This document shows positions 9,197-18,454 of a DNA stretch of 62,071 nucleotides, one piece after another (the first letter of the stretch is position 1; each line of letters starts with the position of its first letter). Source of the DNA: Bryobacterales bacterium (lineage in GTDB: Bacteria; Acidobacteriota; Terriglobia; Bryobacterales; Bryobacteraceae); assembly GCA_947467395.1 (NCBI GenBank), contig CANIIC010000002.1, forward strand, positions 1 to 62,071, given 5' to 3'. The position numbers were made by a program, and so were the translations under genes. The notes under the pieces are model-generated. The model worked only from the letters and a program-made list of their open reading frames with translations. It ran no database searches and was not told the origin of the DNA.

Positions 9197-10233
9197 GCGG
9201 GCTCGGGAACCCGAAAGTTCTGTTCGTGATTCCTGGAGAAAACCGAGGCAGTTCGATGGTTTTCGCTCGTCGGCAAGCGGAGACACTGCGTGAGCAGGAA
9301 GCGATGCCCGTGGAGTGTTTCTATCTGAGATCGCGTACATCTCCAGGAACGCTGTGGCAGGAAGCGCGACGGTTTCGCCAGACATTGCAGCGCCTCCGGC
9401 CAGACGTTGTGCATGCACATTTCGGGACGGTGACGGCGATGTTTTCGGTGCTCCTGTCCGGACACGTGCCTGTGATGATTACGTTTCGAGGCAGCGATCT
9501 GAACGTGGTGCCGCGCAGCAATGGACTCCGAGCACGCATGGGCAGGGTGTTGTCGCAAATGGCTGCACTGCGAGCCGAGAGGATCGTTTGCGTGAGTCAC
9601 GGCCTGCGTGATCGCCTATGGTGGCGTCGCCGCCGCGTCACCATACTGCCGAGTGGAGTCGACACAGAGATCTTTGCACCGATCGACCGCAGGGAGGCCC
9701 GGCAAACGCTCGGGTGGCCGGAAGAGTCCAAAGTGGTCCTGTTCAACGCAGGACATGATCCATTGAACAAGCGTCTGGACTTGGCGCGGACAGCCGTGGA
9801 GGCGCTAGGCCAGCAGGCGGGTGCGGTACACCTCGAAATTCTGACTGGCAGCTTGGAGCCCGCCCGCGTGCCGTTGCTCATGAACGCAGCCGACTGCCTA
9901 TTGGTCACCAGCGATGCGGAGGGCTCCCCGACGGTGGTACAGGAGGCTCTGGCAACAAACTTGCCGGTCGTGAGCGTCGCAGTGGGTGACGTAGCCGAGC
10001 GGCTTCGCGACATCTGGCCCTCTGCGGTGACGAAGAGGGACCCGCGATATCTGGCAAGTGCGCTGACGACGGTTTTGAACGCCGGCCAGCGGTCTAACGG
10101 ACGCAGCCGCGCGGGCGAGTTTTGCGCGGGCAGAATCGCGGCGGAGCTGGCCCGCCTGTATCAGGAGATCGCCCGTGGAACCGGGCATCGAACGAGGCAT
10201 TCATGGAATATTACGCGCTTCTCACTACGATAA
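9193..10233 (+). CDS. Family 4 glycosyltransferase
   Basis: A 346-residue GT-B fold transferase. The N-terminal half has the VLFVIPGENRGSSM strand-loop and VHAHFGTV, typical of GT4 acceptor domains. The C-terminal half has the nucleotide-sugar motif EGSPTVVQEAL near residues 243-253, with the conserved Glu pair. The ATG at 9193 overlaps the preceding stop. The last 31 bases overlap the polymerase gene, so the C-terminal Arg-rich tail is dispensable-looking. It would build the repeat unit with a retaining linkage. Confidence 0.87.
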   Translation: MSGLGNPKVLFVIPGENRGSSMVFARRQAETLREQEAMPVECFYLRSRTSPGTLWQEARRFRQTLQRLRPDVVHAHFGTVTAMFSVLLSGHVPVMITFRGSDLNVVPRSNGLRARMGRVLSQMAALRAERIVCVSHGLRDRLWWRRRRVTILPSGVDTEIFAPIDRREARQTLGWPEESKVVLFNAGHDPLNKRLDLARTAVEALGQQAGAVHLEILTGSLEPARVPLLMNAADCLLVTSDAEGSPTVVQEALATNLPVVSVAVGDVAERLRDIWPSAVTKRDPRYLASALTTVLNAGQRSNGRSRAGEFCAGRIAAELARLYQEIARGTGHRTRHSWNITRFSLR

Positions 10234-11612
10234 CGGCGCTTATCGGCGTGTTGGCGTTTTCGGTCTATCGCCGAACCCGGGACCTGGGGACGGTGATCGG
10301 GACTGCCGCTTTATATTACTGGTCGCTGTACGGCGCCTGGTCCATCATCGTGGACAAATCTGGTGGGGCAAGCGGGAAGTTCTACCAGTATCTGGAATCG
10401 AAGATGTTCCCGATCTTCCTGGACTCGGACTACATGCTGGCCCTGATTTTGTACGGGACGTTTATTGTGGCCGTGCAGTTAACGATTCTGCTGGCCATTC
10501 CCCGGAAGCGAGTGCAGCCACTGCCACGACTTCTGTTCCGGCACGAACCGATCTTAGTACTGACGTTCGTGGCTGGCGTGTGTAGCGTACTGTTGATCCG
10601 TGATGAGCTGAGTACGGCCTGGACACTCCACACCTCGGCCTACTGGTACACCAGACGCAATCCGAGCGAATGGTTTACGCTGCACCAAGTCTTAAATCGA
10701 GCCGCATTGCTGCCTGCGGCCATAGGATTGGCCACGCTGCTCACAGGACCCAGGAATACGTATTTCGTCAATGTTCGGCGCAGCTACACACTGTGGGGGT
10801 ACTTGGTGGTGTTGGGAGGGATGTGCGTATTCACCTTCCTGTTGGGGAATAAGAACGAAGTGCTGGCCGCGTTGATCTCTGGCGTGCTGGCCTACGTTGG
10901 TTCGCAGCGGCGGCCCAACTGGGTGAAAGTCGGACTCGCATTCGGGCTCGGAATCTGGTTCCTGTTCAGCATCGATTACTTCCGTTCGTTTGCGCTCTCC
11001 GACCTGACCTCAGCGGTGACAACCGAGGAACGAGCGGGCGATGTAACCGAAGTCGCGCGGTTTGTAACGTCCAGCAACGAGGCCTACGCGGCGCATTTTT
11101 CGATGTACGGCGTACTGGCGAAAGACGTAGAGCCGCAGTTCGGCTACAGCATCTATTCTCTGTTTCTATCCGCGGTTCCTCGTATTCTGTGGCCAGACCG
11201 GCCACGGGATATCTACCTTTACTACAGCGAGAGCGTCGGGACAGTACAGAATCAGGGCTACTCGCTGCACCATGCAACAGGCTGGTATCTGAATTTTGGC
11301 TACGCGGGCATTGTCTTGGGAGCCGTTGTGATGGGACTGGTATGGAGCTACAGCATGAACGCCAAGCGGCGGATTCGAGCACGAACCAGCATGCCGTTCC
11401 GCTTGTTCGCCGTCGTCGCGCCGTGGCTGTTCGCAGCGTGCCTGCCGCCCATGTTACGGGCCGGCCCTGAGGGCTACAAGGGCTTGGTGATTGAAGGAGC
11501 AATGATCCCGGTCGGGATGTTGATTCTGGCCTGCCGTCCGAAGCGCGGCAGGGGGAAGAAGACACATCTAGGCTGGAATTCGAACGCAGGCTGGAACTGG
11601 AGGACCGTGTAG
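10203..11612 (+). CDS. O-antigen polymerase-like membrane protein (Wzy type)
   Basis: A 469-residue polytopic protein with about ten to twelve membrane helices and a large extracytoplasmic loop in the middle-to-C-terminal part (about residues 270-370, with SAVPRILWPDRP). That topology and the loop sequence resemble the O-antigen polymerase/oligosaccharide repeat-unit polymerase families. It would join flipped repeat units in the periplasm. The start ATG at 10203 begins immediately before the first helix and lies inside the previous gene. Function rests on topology, loop pattern and locus, since Wzy proteins diverge strongly. Confidence 0.78.
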   Translation: MEYYALLTTITALIGVLAFSVYRRTRDLGTVIGTAALYYWSLYGAWSIIVDKSGGASGKFYQYLESKMFPIFLDSDYMLALILYGTFIVAVQLTILLAIPRKRVQPLPRLLFRHEPILVLTFVAGVCSVLLIRDELSTAWTLHTSAYWYTRRNPSEWFTLHQVLNRAALLPAAIGLATLLTGPRNTYFVNVRRSYTLWGYLVVLGGMCVFTFLLGNKNEVLAALISGVLAYVGSQRRPNWVKVGLAFGLGIWFLFSIDYFRSFALSDLTSAVTTEERAGDVTEVARFVTSSNEAYAAHFSMYGVLAKDVEPQFGYSIYSLFLSAVPRILWPDRPRDIYLYYSESVGTVQNQGYSLHHATGWYLNFGYAGIVLGAVVMGLVWSYSMNAKRRIRARTSMPFRLFAVVAPWLFAACLPPMLRAGPEGYKGLVIEGAMIPVGMLILACRPKRGRGKKTHLGWNSNAGWNWRTV

Positions 11613-11613
11613 C

Positions 11614-12672
11614 ATGCAACCATTTGTGTCCGTCATCATTCCGTGCCGCAATGAAGCGGTCTCGATTCGACGGTGTCTGGAATCGGTCCTCGCCTCAAAC
11701 TATCCTCCGGACCGGATGGAACTTCTGGTGGCCGACGGCTGCAGCCAGGACGAGACTCGCACGCGACTGAGCGAGTCGGCAGCACAAGACTCACGGATCC
11801 GGGTGCTGGAGAATTCGGCCCAGATCACACCAATCGGCTTGAACCTGGCGATCGAAGAAGCTCGGGGCGAGTTCATTTTGCGCATCGATGCGCACTCCAT
11901 CATCTCTCCCGACTATATTCCAATTTTGATGAGCTTCCTCGAAACACATCCCGAGGCCTGGGGCGCGGGCGGCAGGATGCACACGGAACCCGAGACGCCC
12001 GGGCTGTTTTCGCTCGCGATCCCCGTGGTGCTCAGCCATCGCTTTGGCGTAGGGAACTCGCAATTCCGTACGGCCGGCAACGGAGCACCAACCGCTGTCG
12101 ACACCGTCTTCAATTGCTGTTGGCGGCGCGATGTTTTCCGGCGGATCGGATTGTTCCACGAGAAACTGGCGCGCAGCCAGGACATGGAAATGAGCACGCG
12201 GATCGCGGCTGCGGGAGGCATGCTGTGGCGGGTTCCTTCGGCAGAAACCACGTATTTCGCACGGGTCGGATTTGGCGCCTATCTCCGTCACAACTGGATG
12301 AACGGCGTATGGTCCTTGGTGCCAGCCCTCTATGCGGGCCGGATTCCGGTGCGTTGGCGGCATCTGGTGCCGCTCGCGTTCGTATTCTCCATTCTCTGCG
12401 GGCTTCTTCTCGCGACCACCGTGCCGAAATTATGGTGGGCACCTTTGCTGCCCTTGGCTCCCTACGCAGCCGTGAATCTGGCCGCATCAATTACGGCGGC
12501 ATGGACTCGAGGCAACTGGCGGCTCGCAGTCCTACTCCCGGCAACCTTTGCAGGCCTGCACTTCAGCTACGGCGCAGGCAGTTTATGGGGCGCAATGCGC
12601 GTCCTGTCCCATCGTCTACTGGCCACTGAAGCCAGCCGCACCACCGAACCGGCACCCTCGACAACTCTATGA
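11614..12672 (+). CDS. Family 2 glycosyltransferase, ExoA-like
   Basis: A 352-residue GT2 enzyme with C-terminal membrane helices. VSVIIPCRNEAVSI and VADGCSQDET (about residue 40) are nucleotide-binding motifs, RIDAHS (about residue 90) is the DxD-type site, and RSQDMEMSTR near residue 188 is the catalytic block. The last 110 residues contain hydrophobic stretches that would anchor it at the inner membrane, as in succinoglycan glucosyltransferase ExoA. It starts one base after the polymerase stop and its stop overlaps the DegT start. Confidence 0.86.
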   Translation: MQPFVSVIIPCRNEAVSIRRCLESVLASNYPPDRMELLVADGCSQDETRTRLSESAAQDSRIRVLENSAQITPIGLNLAIEEARGEFILRIDAHSIISPDYIPILMSFLETHPEAWGAGGRMHTEPETPGLFSLAIPVVLSHRFGVGNSQFRTAGNGAPTAVDTVFNCCWRRDVFRRIGLFHEKLARSQDMEMSTRIAAAGGMLWRVPSAETTYFARVGFGAYLRHNWMNGVWSLVPALYAGRIPVRWRHLVPLAFVFSILCGLLLATTVPKLWWAPLLPLAPYAAVNLAASITAAWTRGNWRLAVLLPATFAGLHFSYGAGSLWGAMRVLSHRLLATEASRTTEPAPSTTL

Positions 12673-13799
12673 CCCCTGTACAAACTCTCGCTCCGTCTAC
12701 GACGATTCCCTTTTTCAACTACCGGCACCTATTCACGTCGGAAGAAGAAGAACTGGTTGCGATTTTCCGTGACGTCGGTCGCCGAGGCGCCTTCATCCTG
12801 CAACAGGATCTTGAGCGCCTCGAGAGAAACCTGGCATCGTACCTGGACGCCCGGCATGTGCTGGGCGTGGCCAACGCCACTGACGGGTTAATCATCGCCC
12901 TGCGAGCGGCGGGCATTGATTCCGGAGAAGTGATCTTCAGCTCTCACACGATGGTCGCGACGGCCTCGGCGATTCACTTCGCCGGGGCAACACCGGTACC
13001 CGTCGAATGTGGCCCGGATCACTTGATCGACCCGGCGGCGGTCGAAGCAACAATCAACCCGCGGACTCGCGCAATCCTGCCGACGCAGTTGAACGGGCGC
13101 GCCGCAGACATGGAGGCGCTCGGCAAGATCGCGGCGAAGCACGGGCTGGCGATCATCGAGGACGCGGCGCAGGCATTGGGGTCGCGCTTCGATGGGCGCT
13201 GCGCAGGCACGTTCGGAGCCGCCGCAGCGATCAGCTTCTTTCCAGCGAAGCTCCTGGGCTGCCTGGGCGACGGCGGCTGCGTGGTCACTCAAGATGACGA
13301 CATCTACGATCGCCTGCTGCAACTGCACGATCATGGGCGGCGCGCCGACGGGGAGATCATCAGCTGGGGCTTGAACTCGCGGCTCGACAACTTACAAGCG
13401 GCGATTCTCGATTACCGGCTCGACGCCTACCCGGCGGCCATTCAGCGACGGCGTGATCTGGCTTCGCTTTACGAATCCCGACTGGGTGAGTTGGAGGAAC
13501 TGAAGCTGCCGCCGGCTCCGGACGCCGACGCTCGTCACTATGACGTGTATCAGAACTACGAGATCGAGGCACAGCGCCGGGACGCTCTTCGAGAGCATTT
13601 GAAGGCGAACGGGATCGGCACGCTGATCCCGTGGGGAGGCAAGGCAGTGCACCAGTGGCCGGCGCTCGGGTTCCGCCAGGAACTGCCGTTTACAGACGCT
13701 TTATTTGAACGGTTGCTGCTGTTACCCATGAACCTCACGCTCAGCGATTCGGAAGCACATCAGGTGTGCGATGTCATTGAATACTTCTACCGCGGTTAG
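12669..13799 (+). CDS. DegT/DnrJ/EryC1/StrS-family sugar aminotransferase
   Basis: A 376-residue PLP-dependent sugar aminotransferase. The NATDGL region binds the cofactor phosphate, EDAAQALGSRF (about residue 164) contacts the pyridine ring and FFPAKLLG (Lys near residue 194) is the Schiff-base lysine followed by GDGG. It would aminate a keto sugar nucleotide; the CapD-like 4,6-dehydratase downstream is a natural source of the 4-keto substrate. It overlaps the E1 alpha gene by 29 bases, and the two together with E1 beta form an unusual group inside a polysaccharide operon. Confidence 0.9.
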   Translation: MTPVQTLAPSTTIPFFNYRHLFTSEEEELVAIFRDVGRRGAFILQQDLERLERNLASYLDARHVLGVANATDGLIIALRAAGIDSGEVIFSSHTMVATASAIHFAGATPVPVECGPDHLIDPAAVEATINPRTRAILPTQLNGRAADMEALGKIAAKHGLAIIEDAAQALGSRFDGRCAGTFGAAAAISFFPAKLLGCLGDGGCVVTQDDDIYDRLLQLHDHGRRADGEIISWGLNSRLDNLQAAILDYRLDAYPAAIQRRRDLASLYESRLGELEELKLPPAPDADARHYDVYQNYEIEAQRRDALREHLKANGIGTLIPWGGKAVHQWPALGFRQELPFTDALFERLLLLPMNLTLSDSEAHQVCDVIEYFYRG

Positions 13800-14775
13800 T
13801 CTGGCTGCGGCCAGCGATCAGACCTGGCTACTGGCGCGTTGGCGGGAAATGCAGCGCATCCGGCGAGCCGAAGAAAGCATCGGCGATATGGTCGAGACGG
13901 GCGAGGTCCATTGTCCTTGCCATCTCTATATCGGCCAGGAAGCCGTCGCCTCGGGAGTCTGCGCGGCGCTGACCCGTCACGATACGGTGTGGGGCGGACA
14001 TCGCTCGCACGGGCACTATCTGGCCAAGGGCGGCTCGCTCGAAGGTTTGTTTGCCGAAGTACTCGGCAAGGTCACTGGCTGTTCGGAAGGACGCGGCGGC
14101 TCAATGCATCTACTGGCCGAGGACGTGGGGATTCTAGGCACGGTACCGATCGTCGCAGGGACAGTGCCCCTCGCCGCAGGAGCCGCGCTTGCATCTAAGT
14201 TGCGTGGTGATGGGGCCGTGGCTGTCGCGTTCTTCGGCGATGGTTCCCTAGAGGAAGGCCACATCCACGAGACGCTGAATCTGGCGGCACTCTACCGGCT
14301 GCCGGTGCTGTTCGTATGCGAGAACAATCTCTACTCCAGCCATCTGCATTTGCACGAGCGCCGCGTGAAGGACAATTTATCGCAGGCTGGCGAGTTCCAC
14401 GGCGTCCCGGGTGCGTGCGTCGACGGCAACGATGTGGAAGCCGTCTTTAGCGCGGCGCTTGAGGCGACCGATCGTGCCCGCCGTGGCCTGGGGCCAACGT
14501 TGCTCGAATGCCGGACGTTCCGCTGGCGCGGGCACGTGGGAGCCAGCAGCGATGTCGACGTGGGTGTTCATCGGCGGGGCGAACTGGCCGAATGGTTAGA
14601 GCGCGATCCGATCGCCCGGCTGGAACAACGTCTGAATGGCCTGGATCTGACGCCCGAGCTGCAGGCCATCGAAGATGAGATTCGGCAGGCACTCGACGCC
14701 GCGCGGCATGCGGCACTGCCCGCCCCCCGGCGACTGATGTCCCACGTTTGGGAGGAGACCACATGCGCCAACTAA
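13771..14775 (+). CDS. Thiamine-dependent dehydrogenase E1 component, alpha subunit
   Basis: A 334-residue alpha subunit of the pyruvate/acetoin/branched-chain 2-oxoacid dehydrogenase E1 family. The thiamine diphosphate motif is complete: GDGSLEEG at about residues 156-163 and ENN at about 184-186. GGHRSHGHYLAKGG and GRGGSMHL are the usual active-site loops. No lipoyl E2 or E3 gene is nearby; the partner beta subunit follows with a 13-base overlap. In this setting it may decarboxylate a 2-oxo acid and transfer the carbonyl unit to a sugar or aldehyde. That role is inference. Confidence 0.88.
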   Translation: MSLNTSTAVSLAAASDQTWLLARWREMQRIRRAEESIGDMVETGEVHCPCHLYIGQEAVASGVCAALTRHDTVWGGHRSHGHYLAKGGSLEGLFAEVLGKVTGCSEGRGGSMHLLAEDVGILGTVPIVAGTVPLAAGAALASKLRGDGAVAVAFFGDGSLEEGHIHETLNLAALYRLPVLFVCENNLYSSHLHLHERRVKDNLSQAGEFHGVPGACVDGNDVEAVFSAALEATDRARRGLGPTLLECRTFRWRGHVGASSDVDVGVHRRGELAEWLERDPIARLEQRLNGLDLTPELQAIEDEIRQALDAARHAALPAPRRLMSHVWEETTCAN

Positions 14776-15785
14776 GCTACGCCCAAGCCATCCGCGAGGC
14801 ACACGCGCAACTACTGGCCTCGGACCCGCGCGTCTTCATCGCCGGGCAGGGCCTGTGGAGCCCCTGGTACGCAGGTGGCAGTCTGGACAACCTCGATCAG
14901 GAGTTCGGCCGCGAGCGGGTGCTGGATTCTCCAGTATCGGAAAACGCAGTGACGGGAATGTGCGTCGGAGCGGCTCTGGCCGGCATGCGGCCCATCGTGT
15001 TTCACCCACGCATGGACTTTATGCTGCTGGCCTGTGACCCAATCATCAACCAGGCCGCGAACTGGTCGTATCTATTCTCTGGCCGGGTCACTGTCCCCAT
15101 GGTGATCCGCGCGGTGATCAATCGCGGCGGCGAGCAGGGCGCGCAACATTCGCAGGCCTTGCACGCTATGTTCATGCACATTCCGGGCCTGAAGATCGTC
15201 ATGCCCTCGACGCCCTCCGATGCCAAAGGCCTGCTGGTGGCGGCGGTACAGGATCCGAACCCAGTCCTTTATATCGATGACCGATGGCTGTATTCCGCGA
15301 CAGGCAACGTGGCACCCGAACTGTACGCAACACCGCTCGGCAAGGCCGCTGTACGCCGCGCCTCACGATTCGCGGAGTGCGGCAATGCGGTCACGCTGAT
15401 CGGGATCTCCACCATGGCCCAGCATGCCATCGAAGCGGCCGAACTGCTGACCGAGCAAGGCGTCGACGCCGAAGTGATCGATTTGCGTTCGCTGAAGCCG
15501 TGGGATCGCGACTGTGTATTGAGCAGCATACGCAAGACTGGTCGCGCTGTGGTCTGTGATCCAGGTTGGCGCACAGCCGGTGCGGCGGCCGAAATCGCGG
15601 CGAGCATCATGGAAGACGGCTTCCACGACCTAGTGTCACCCGTCGAACGCGTCACGCTGCCCGACGCTCCGGCCCCTGTCGCGAGCACCGAAGAACGGGC
15701 GTACTATGCCGACGCCAGGGCCATTGTGGATGCGGCGCTACGCGCCGTGCGCCCGCAGGCTGGACGCAAAGGAGTAGCCGCATGA
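14763..15785 (+). CDS. Thiamine-dependent dehydrogenase E1 component, beta subunit
   Basis: A 340-residue beta subunit (transketolase central plus C-terminal domains). The activating glutamate sits in SPVSENAVTG at residue 60, equivalent to the invariant Glu of E1 beta subunits. The C-terminal domain has VDAEVIDLRSLKPWD, typical of this family. The ATG at 14763 was chosen over an in-frame alternative start 15 bases upstream because a strong GGGAGGAG ribosome site lies just before it. It pairs with the alpha subunit to form the heterotetramer active site. The stop overlaps the next ATG. Confidence 0.88.
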   Translation: MRQLSYAQAIREAHAQLLASDPRVFIAGQGLWSPWYAGGSLDNLDQEFGRERVLDSPVSENAVTGMCVGAALAGMRPIVFHPRMDFMLLACDPIINQAANWSYLFSGRVTVPMVIRAVINRGGEQGAQHSQALHAMFMHIPGLKIVMPSTPSDAKGLLVAAVQDPNPVLYIDDRWLYSATGNVAPELYATPLGKAAVRRASRFAECGNAVTLIGISTMAQHAIEAAELLTEQGVDAEVIDLRSLKPWDRDCVLSSIRKTGRAVVCDPGWRTAGAAAEIAASIMEDGFHDLVSPVERVTLPDAPAPVASTEERAYYADARAIVDAALRAVRPQAGRKGVAA

Positions 15786-16537
15786 AGCGAGCTTTCGACA
15801 TCCTCTCCTCGGCCGTTGGCTTGGCGTTGCTAGGCCCGATACTGGCCCTCATCGCGGTTGCGATTTGGATCGAAGACCTGCACAATCCGTTCTTCTTCGG
15901 CCGGCGTTGCGCCCGAGGCGGCGGGTTCTTCCACATGGTGAAGTTTCGCAGCATGGTGCCGGATGCGTGGAGAAACGGTGTCTCGTCGACCGCAGCCGGC
16001 GATCGCCGGATCACGCAGGTGGGGCGGTGGATCCGCAAGGCCAAGCTCGATGAACTCCCGCAGTTGTGGAACGTATTGGTGGGCGATATGAGCTTCGTGG
16101 GCCCGCGACCGCAAGTGGAAACGGATGCGCGGCTCTATACGCAGCAGGAACAGAGGTTGTTGAGCGTGCGGCCAGGAATCACCGATGCGGCCTCGATCGT
16201 CTTCGCCGATGAGGCTGACATTCTGGCAGGGTCTGAAGATCCAGACCTGCTCTACAACCAGATCATCCGTCCGTGGAAGAGTCGGCTGGGCCTGCTCTAT
16301 GTGGACCATCATACGGTCGCAACCGATCTAAAATTGATCGCGCTGACACTGCTATCTCCCCTGTCGCGCGAAGCCGCCTTGGGCGGGGTGGATCGGTTGC
16401 TCGATTCCTGGGGGGCCGACCGGATGATCCGGCGCATGGCACGCCGCCGGGAGACATTGCGCCCTTGGGCTCCGCCGGGTGCCGAATCCATCGTCGAGAG
16501 GTATCCTCGCGCCAACGCGCACGCCCAGCAGGCCTGA
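15782..16537 (+). CDS. Priming sugar transferase (WcaJ/ExoY-like phosphoglycosyl transferase)
   Basis: A 251-residue monotopic phosphoglycosyl transferase. An N-terminal re-entrant helix (KRAFDILSSAVGLALLGP) is followed by FGRRC, MVKFRSM, the catalytic region KAKLDELPQLWNVLVGD (about residues 86-102) and FVGPRPQ, the signature of the bacterial sugar transferase family. It loads the first sugar-1-phosphate onto undecaprenyl phosphate and so starts repeat-unit synthesis. It is shorter than WcaJ, lacking the N-terminal membrane domain, like ExoY. Overlaps E1 beta by four bases. Confidence 0.92.
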   Translation: MKRAFDILSSAVGLALLGPILALIAVAIWIEDLHNPFFFGRRCARGGGFFHMVKFRSMVPDAWRNGVSSTAAGDRRITQVGRWIRKAKLDELPQLWNVLVGDMSFVGPRPQVETDARLYTQQEQRLLSVRPGITDAASIVFADEADILAGSEDPDLLYNQIIRPWKSRLGLLYVDHHTVATDLKLIALTLLSPLSREAALGGVDRLLDSWGADRMIRRMARRRETLRPWAPPGAESIVERYPRANAHAQQA

Positions 16538-16539
16538 CT

Positions 16540-18453
16540 ATGCCCGTCTCGTTGCTCGACCATCTGATCCGGCGACGCCGGCTGATCACCGAAGGAGTGG
16601 GGGCCACGATCGCCTCCGCGGCGCTGGCGTCTGGCTTTCTGCTGCGCTTCGAGTTTGCGGTGCCCCCGGCCTACATCCCACTGTTGGGCAACGCGCTGCC
16701 GGCGGCGATCCTACTCAAGCTGGCGGTATTCCGAGCCTTCGGGCTCCGGCATCTGGCGTGGAGACATATCGGCTTTGCCGACCTGTTCCGCATCGTCGCC
16801 GCACACACCGCGGGATCCGCGCTCCTGGCATGGACGCTGTGGGTAACGCTGGGTCCAGGCTTCCCGCGTTCGATCTACATTCTAGATTTCGTGCTGTGTC
16901 TGACGCTCGACGTCGCGACACGGGGCGTGGTGCGGACGCTCTATGAAACACGGCTGCATCCAGCCTCGTCCGGAGTACGACGTGTATTGATCTTCGGCGC
17001 AGGCAAAGCCGGAGTGATGCTCTTGAATGAACTGCGTACGCATCCGGCCGTGCAATATCAAGTGGCGGGATTTCTGGATGACGATCCAGCCAAGCGCGAC
17101 ATGCGCCTACACGGAATCCGGATCTTTGGCGGACGGGCCGACCTGCCACAACTGGCCGCCAAGCTGGCCATCGACGAAGTATTGGTGGCCTTGCCCAGGG
17201 CGAGTGGCAGCGACATCACGGCGATTCTGGAACAATGCCACACGGCGCAAGTGGTGGCCAAGCGCGTGCCGGCGTTGTCAGAAATCATCGAAAACAAGAT
17301 CTTGCTCGATCAGATTCGGGAGGTTCGCATTGAGGATCTCCTGGGACGTCCTCCGACGAGACTCGACGAGGCGAAACTGGCAGGTAGCTTGTGTGGACAA
17401 ACCGTGCTGGTCACCGGTGCGGGCGGCTCCATTGGAAGCGAACTGTGCCGGCAGATTGCGCGGCACAGCCCTGCCGCGCTCATCGCTTTTGATCATGCCG
17501 AAACCGCGCTATATGAGATTGAGCAGGAACTGCGAACGGAGCGTGCCGGGCTGTGCTTCCACCCAGAGGTCGGCAGCGTGCAGAATCGGGCGCGGCTTGA
17601 GGAAGTCTTCGCCCGCCACCGGCCCGCGATCGTCTTCCACGCCGCAGCCTACAAGCACGTTCCGATGATGGAATCGCATGCTTTCGAGGCCGTCAAGAAT
17701 AACGTCTTCGGTACACGAAATGTGGCGCGCTCGGCAGCGAATTGGGGCGCTCAGTCCTTTGTCATGATCAGCACCGACAAGGCCGTACGCCCCACCAACA
17801 TCATGGGGGCCACCAAACGCATGGCCGAACTGATCTGCATCGCCGAGGGGCTTCGTTCCTCGAAACGCCTCTCGCAACCCATGAAGACCGTCGCGGTGCG
17901 CTTCGGCAACGTGCTCGGATCGAACGGCAGTGTAATTCCCAAGTTCCGCAAGCAGATTGCGAAGGGAGGCCCGGTGACAGTCACCCACCCCGACATGCGG
18001 CGCTTCTTCATGACTATCCCGGAAGCCGCCCAACTCGTCTTGCAGGCGAGTGCGATGGGTCTGGGCGGAGAAATCTTCGTCCTCGAAATGGGCGAGCCAG
18101 TGAAGATTCTGGATCTGGCCCGGAAGCTCATCGTGCTGAGTGGCCTGCGACCGGACGAAGATATTTCGATCGAATTTTCAGGGCTACGACCGGGTGAGAA
18201 GATGTTTGAAGAGCTGAGTGCGTACGAGGAGAATACGGTGGCCACTCCGCATCCTCAGATTCGCGTCTTCTCCGGGCCGGCGCCACAACGGGCTATGGTC
18301 GACGAGGCACTGGAGCGCCTTCGGGATGCGGTCCGGGCGAGGGACACAGCGGGCGTGGTCATGGTTCTCAAAGAAGTTGTCCCGGACTACAACCCCTCGA
18401 CGTCGGTGCTACGCACGGCGCTGCAGTCCAGAGCACGCAGCGTAGTAGCGTAG
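16540..18453 (+). CDS. CapD/FlaA1-like nucleotide-sugar 4,6-dehydratase, membrane bound
   Basis: A 637-residue long-form member of the WbpM/PglF/CapD group. The first 140 residues hold four membrane helices. A CoA-binding-like Rossmann domain follows (GAGKAGVML near residue 154) and then the SDR domain with TGAGGSIGSEL at about residues 292-302 and STDKAVRPTN near residue 411. The family removes water from UDP-N-acetyl-hexosamine to give a 4-keto-6-deoxy sugar. That product would feed the DegT aminotransferase. It starts two bases after the previous stop and is the last gene of the coupled operon. Confidence 0.9.
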   Translation: MPVSLLDHLIRRRRLITEGVGATIASAALASGFLLRFEFAVPPAYIPLLGNALPAAILLKLAVFRAFGLRHLAWRHIGFADLFRIVAAHTAGSALLAWTLWVTLGPGFPRSIYILDFVLCLTLDVATRGVVRTLYETRLHPASSGVRRVLIFGAGKAGVMLLNELRTHPAVQYQVAGFLDDDPAKRDMRLHGIRIFGGRADLPQLAAKLAIDEVLVALPRASGSDITAILEQCHTAQVVAKRVPALSEIIENKILLDQIREVRIEDLLGRPPTRLDEAKLAGSLCGQTVLVTGAGGSIGSELCRQIARHSPAALIAFDHAETALYEIEQELRTERAGLCFHPEVGSVQNRARLEEVFARHRPAIVFHAAAYKHVPMMESHAFEAVKNNVFGTRNVARSAANWGAQSFVMISTDKAVRPTNIMGATKRMAELICIAEGLRSSKRLSQPMKTVAVRFGNVLGSNGSVIPKFRKQIAKGGPVTVTHPDMRRFFMTIPEAAQLVLQASAMGLGGEIFVLEMGEPVKILDLARKLIVLSGLRPDEDISIEFSGLRPGEKMFEELSAYEENTVATPHPQIRVFSGPAPQRAMVDEALERLRDAVRARDTAGVVMVLKEVVPDYNPSTSVLRTALQSRARSVVA

Positions 18454-18454
18454 C

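Noticed and set aside
12669-16537. Complete 2-oxoacid dehydrogenase complex
   Set aside because: Only E1 alpha and beta are present; no lipoyl-domain E2 or E3 gene is seen anywhere in the window.
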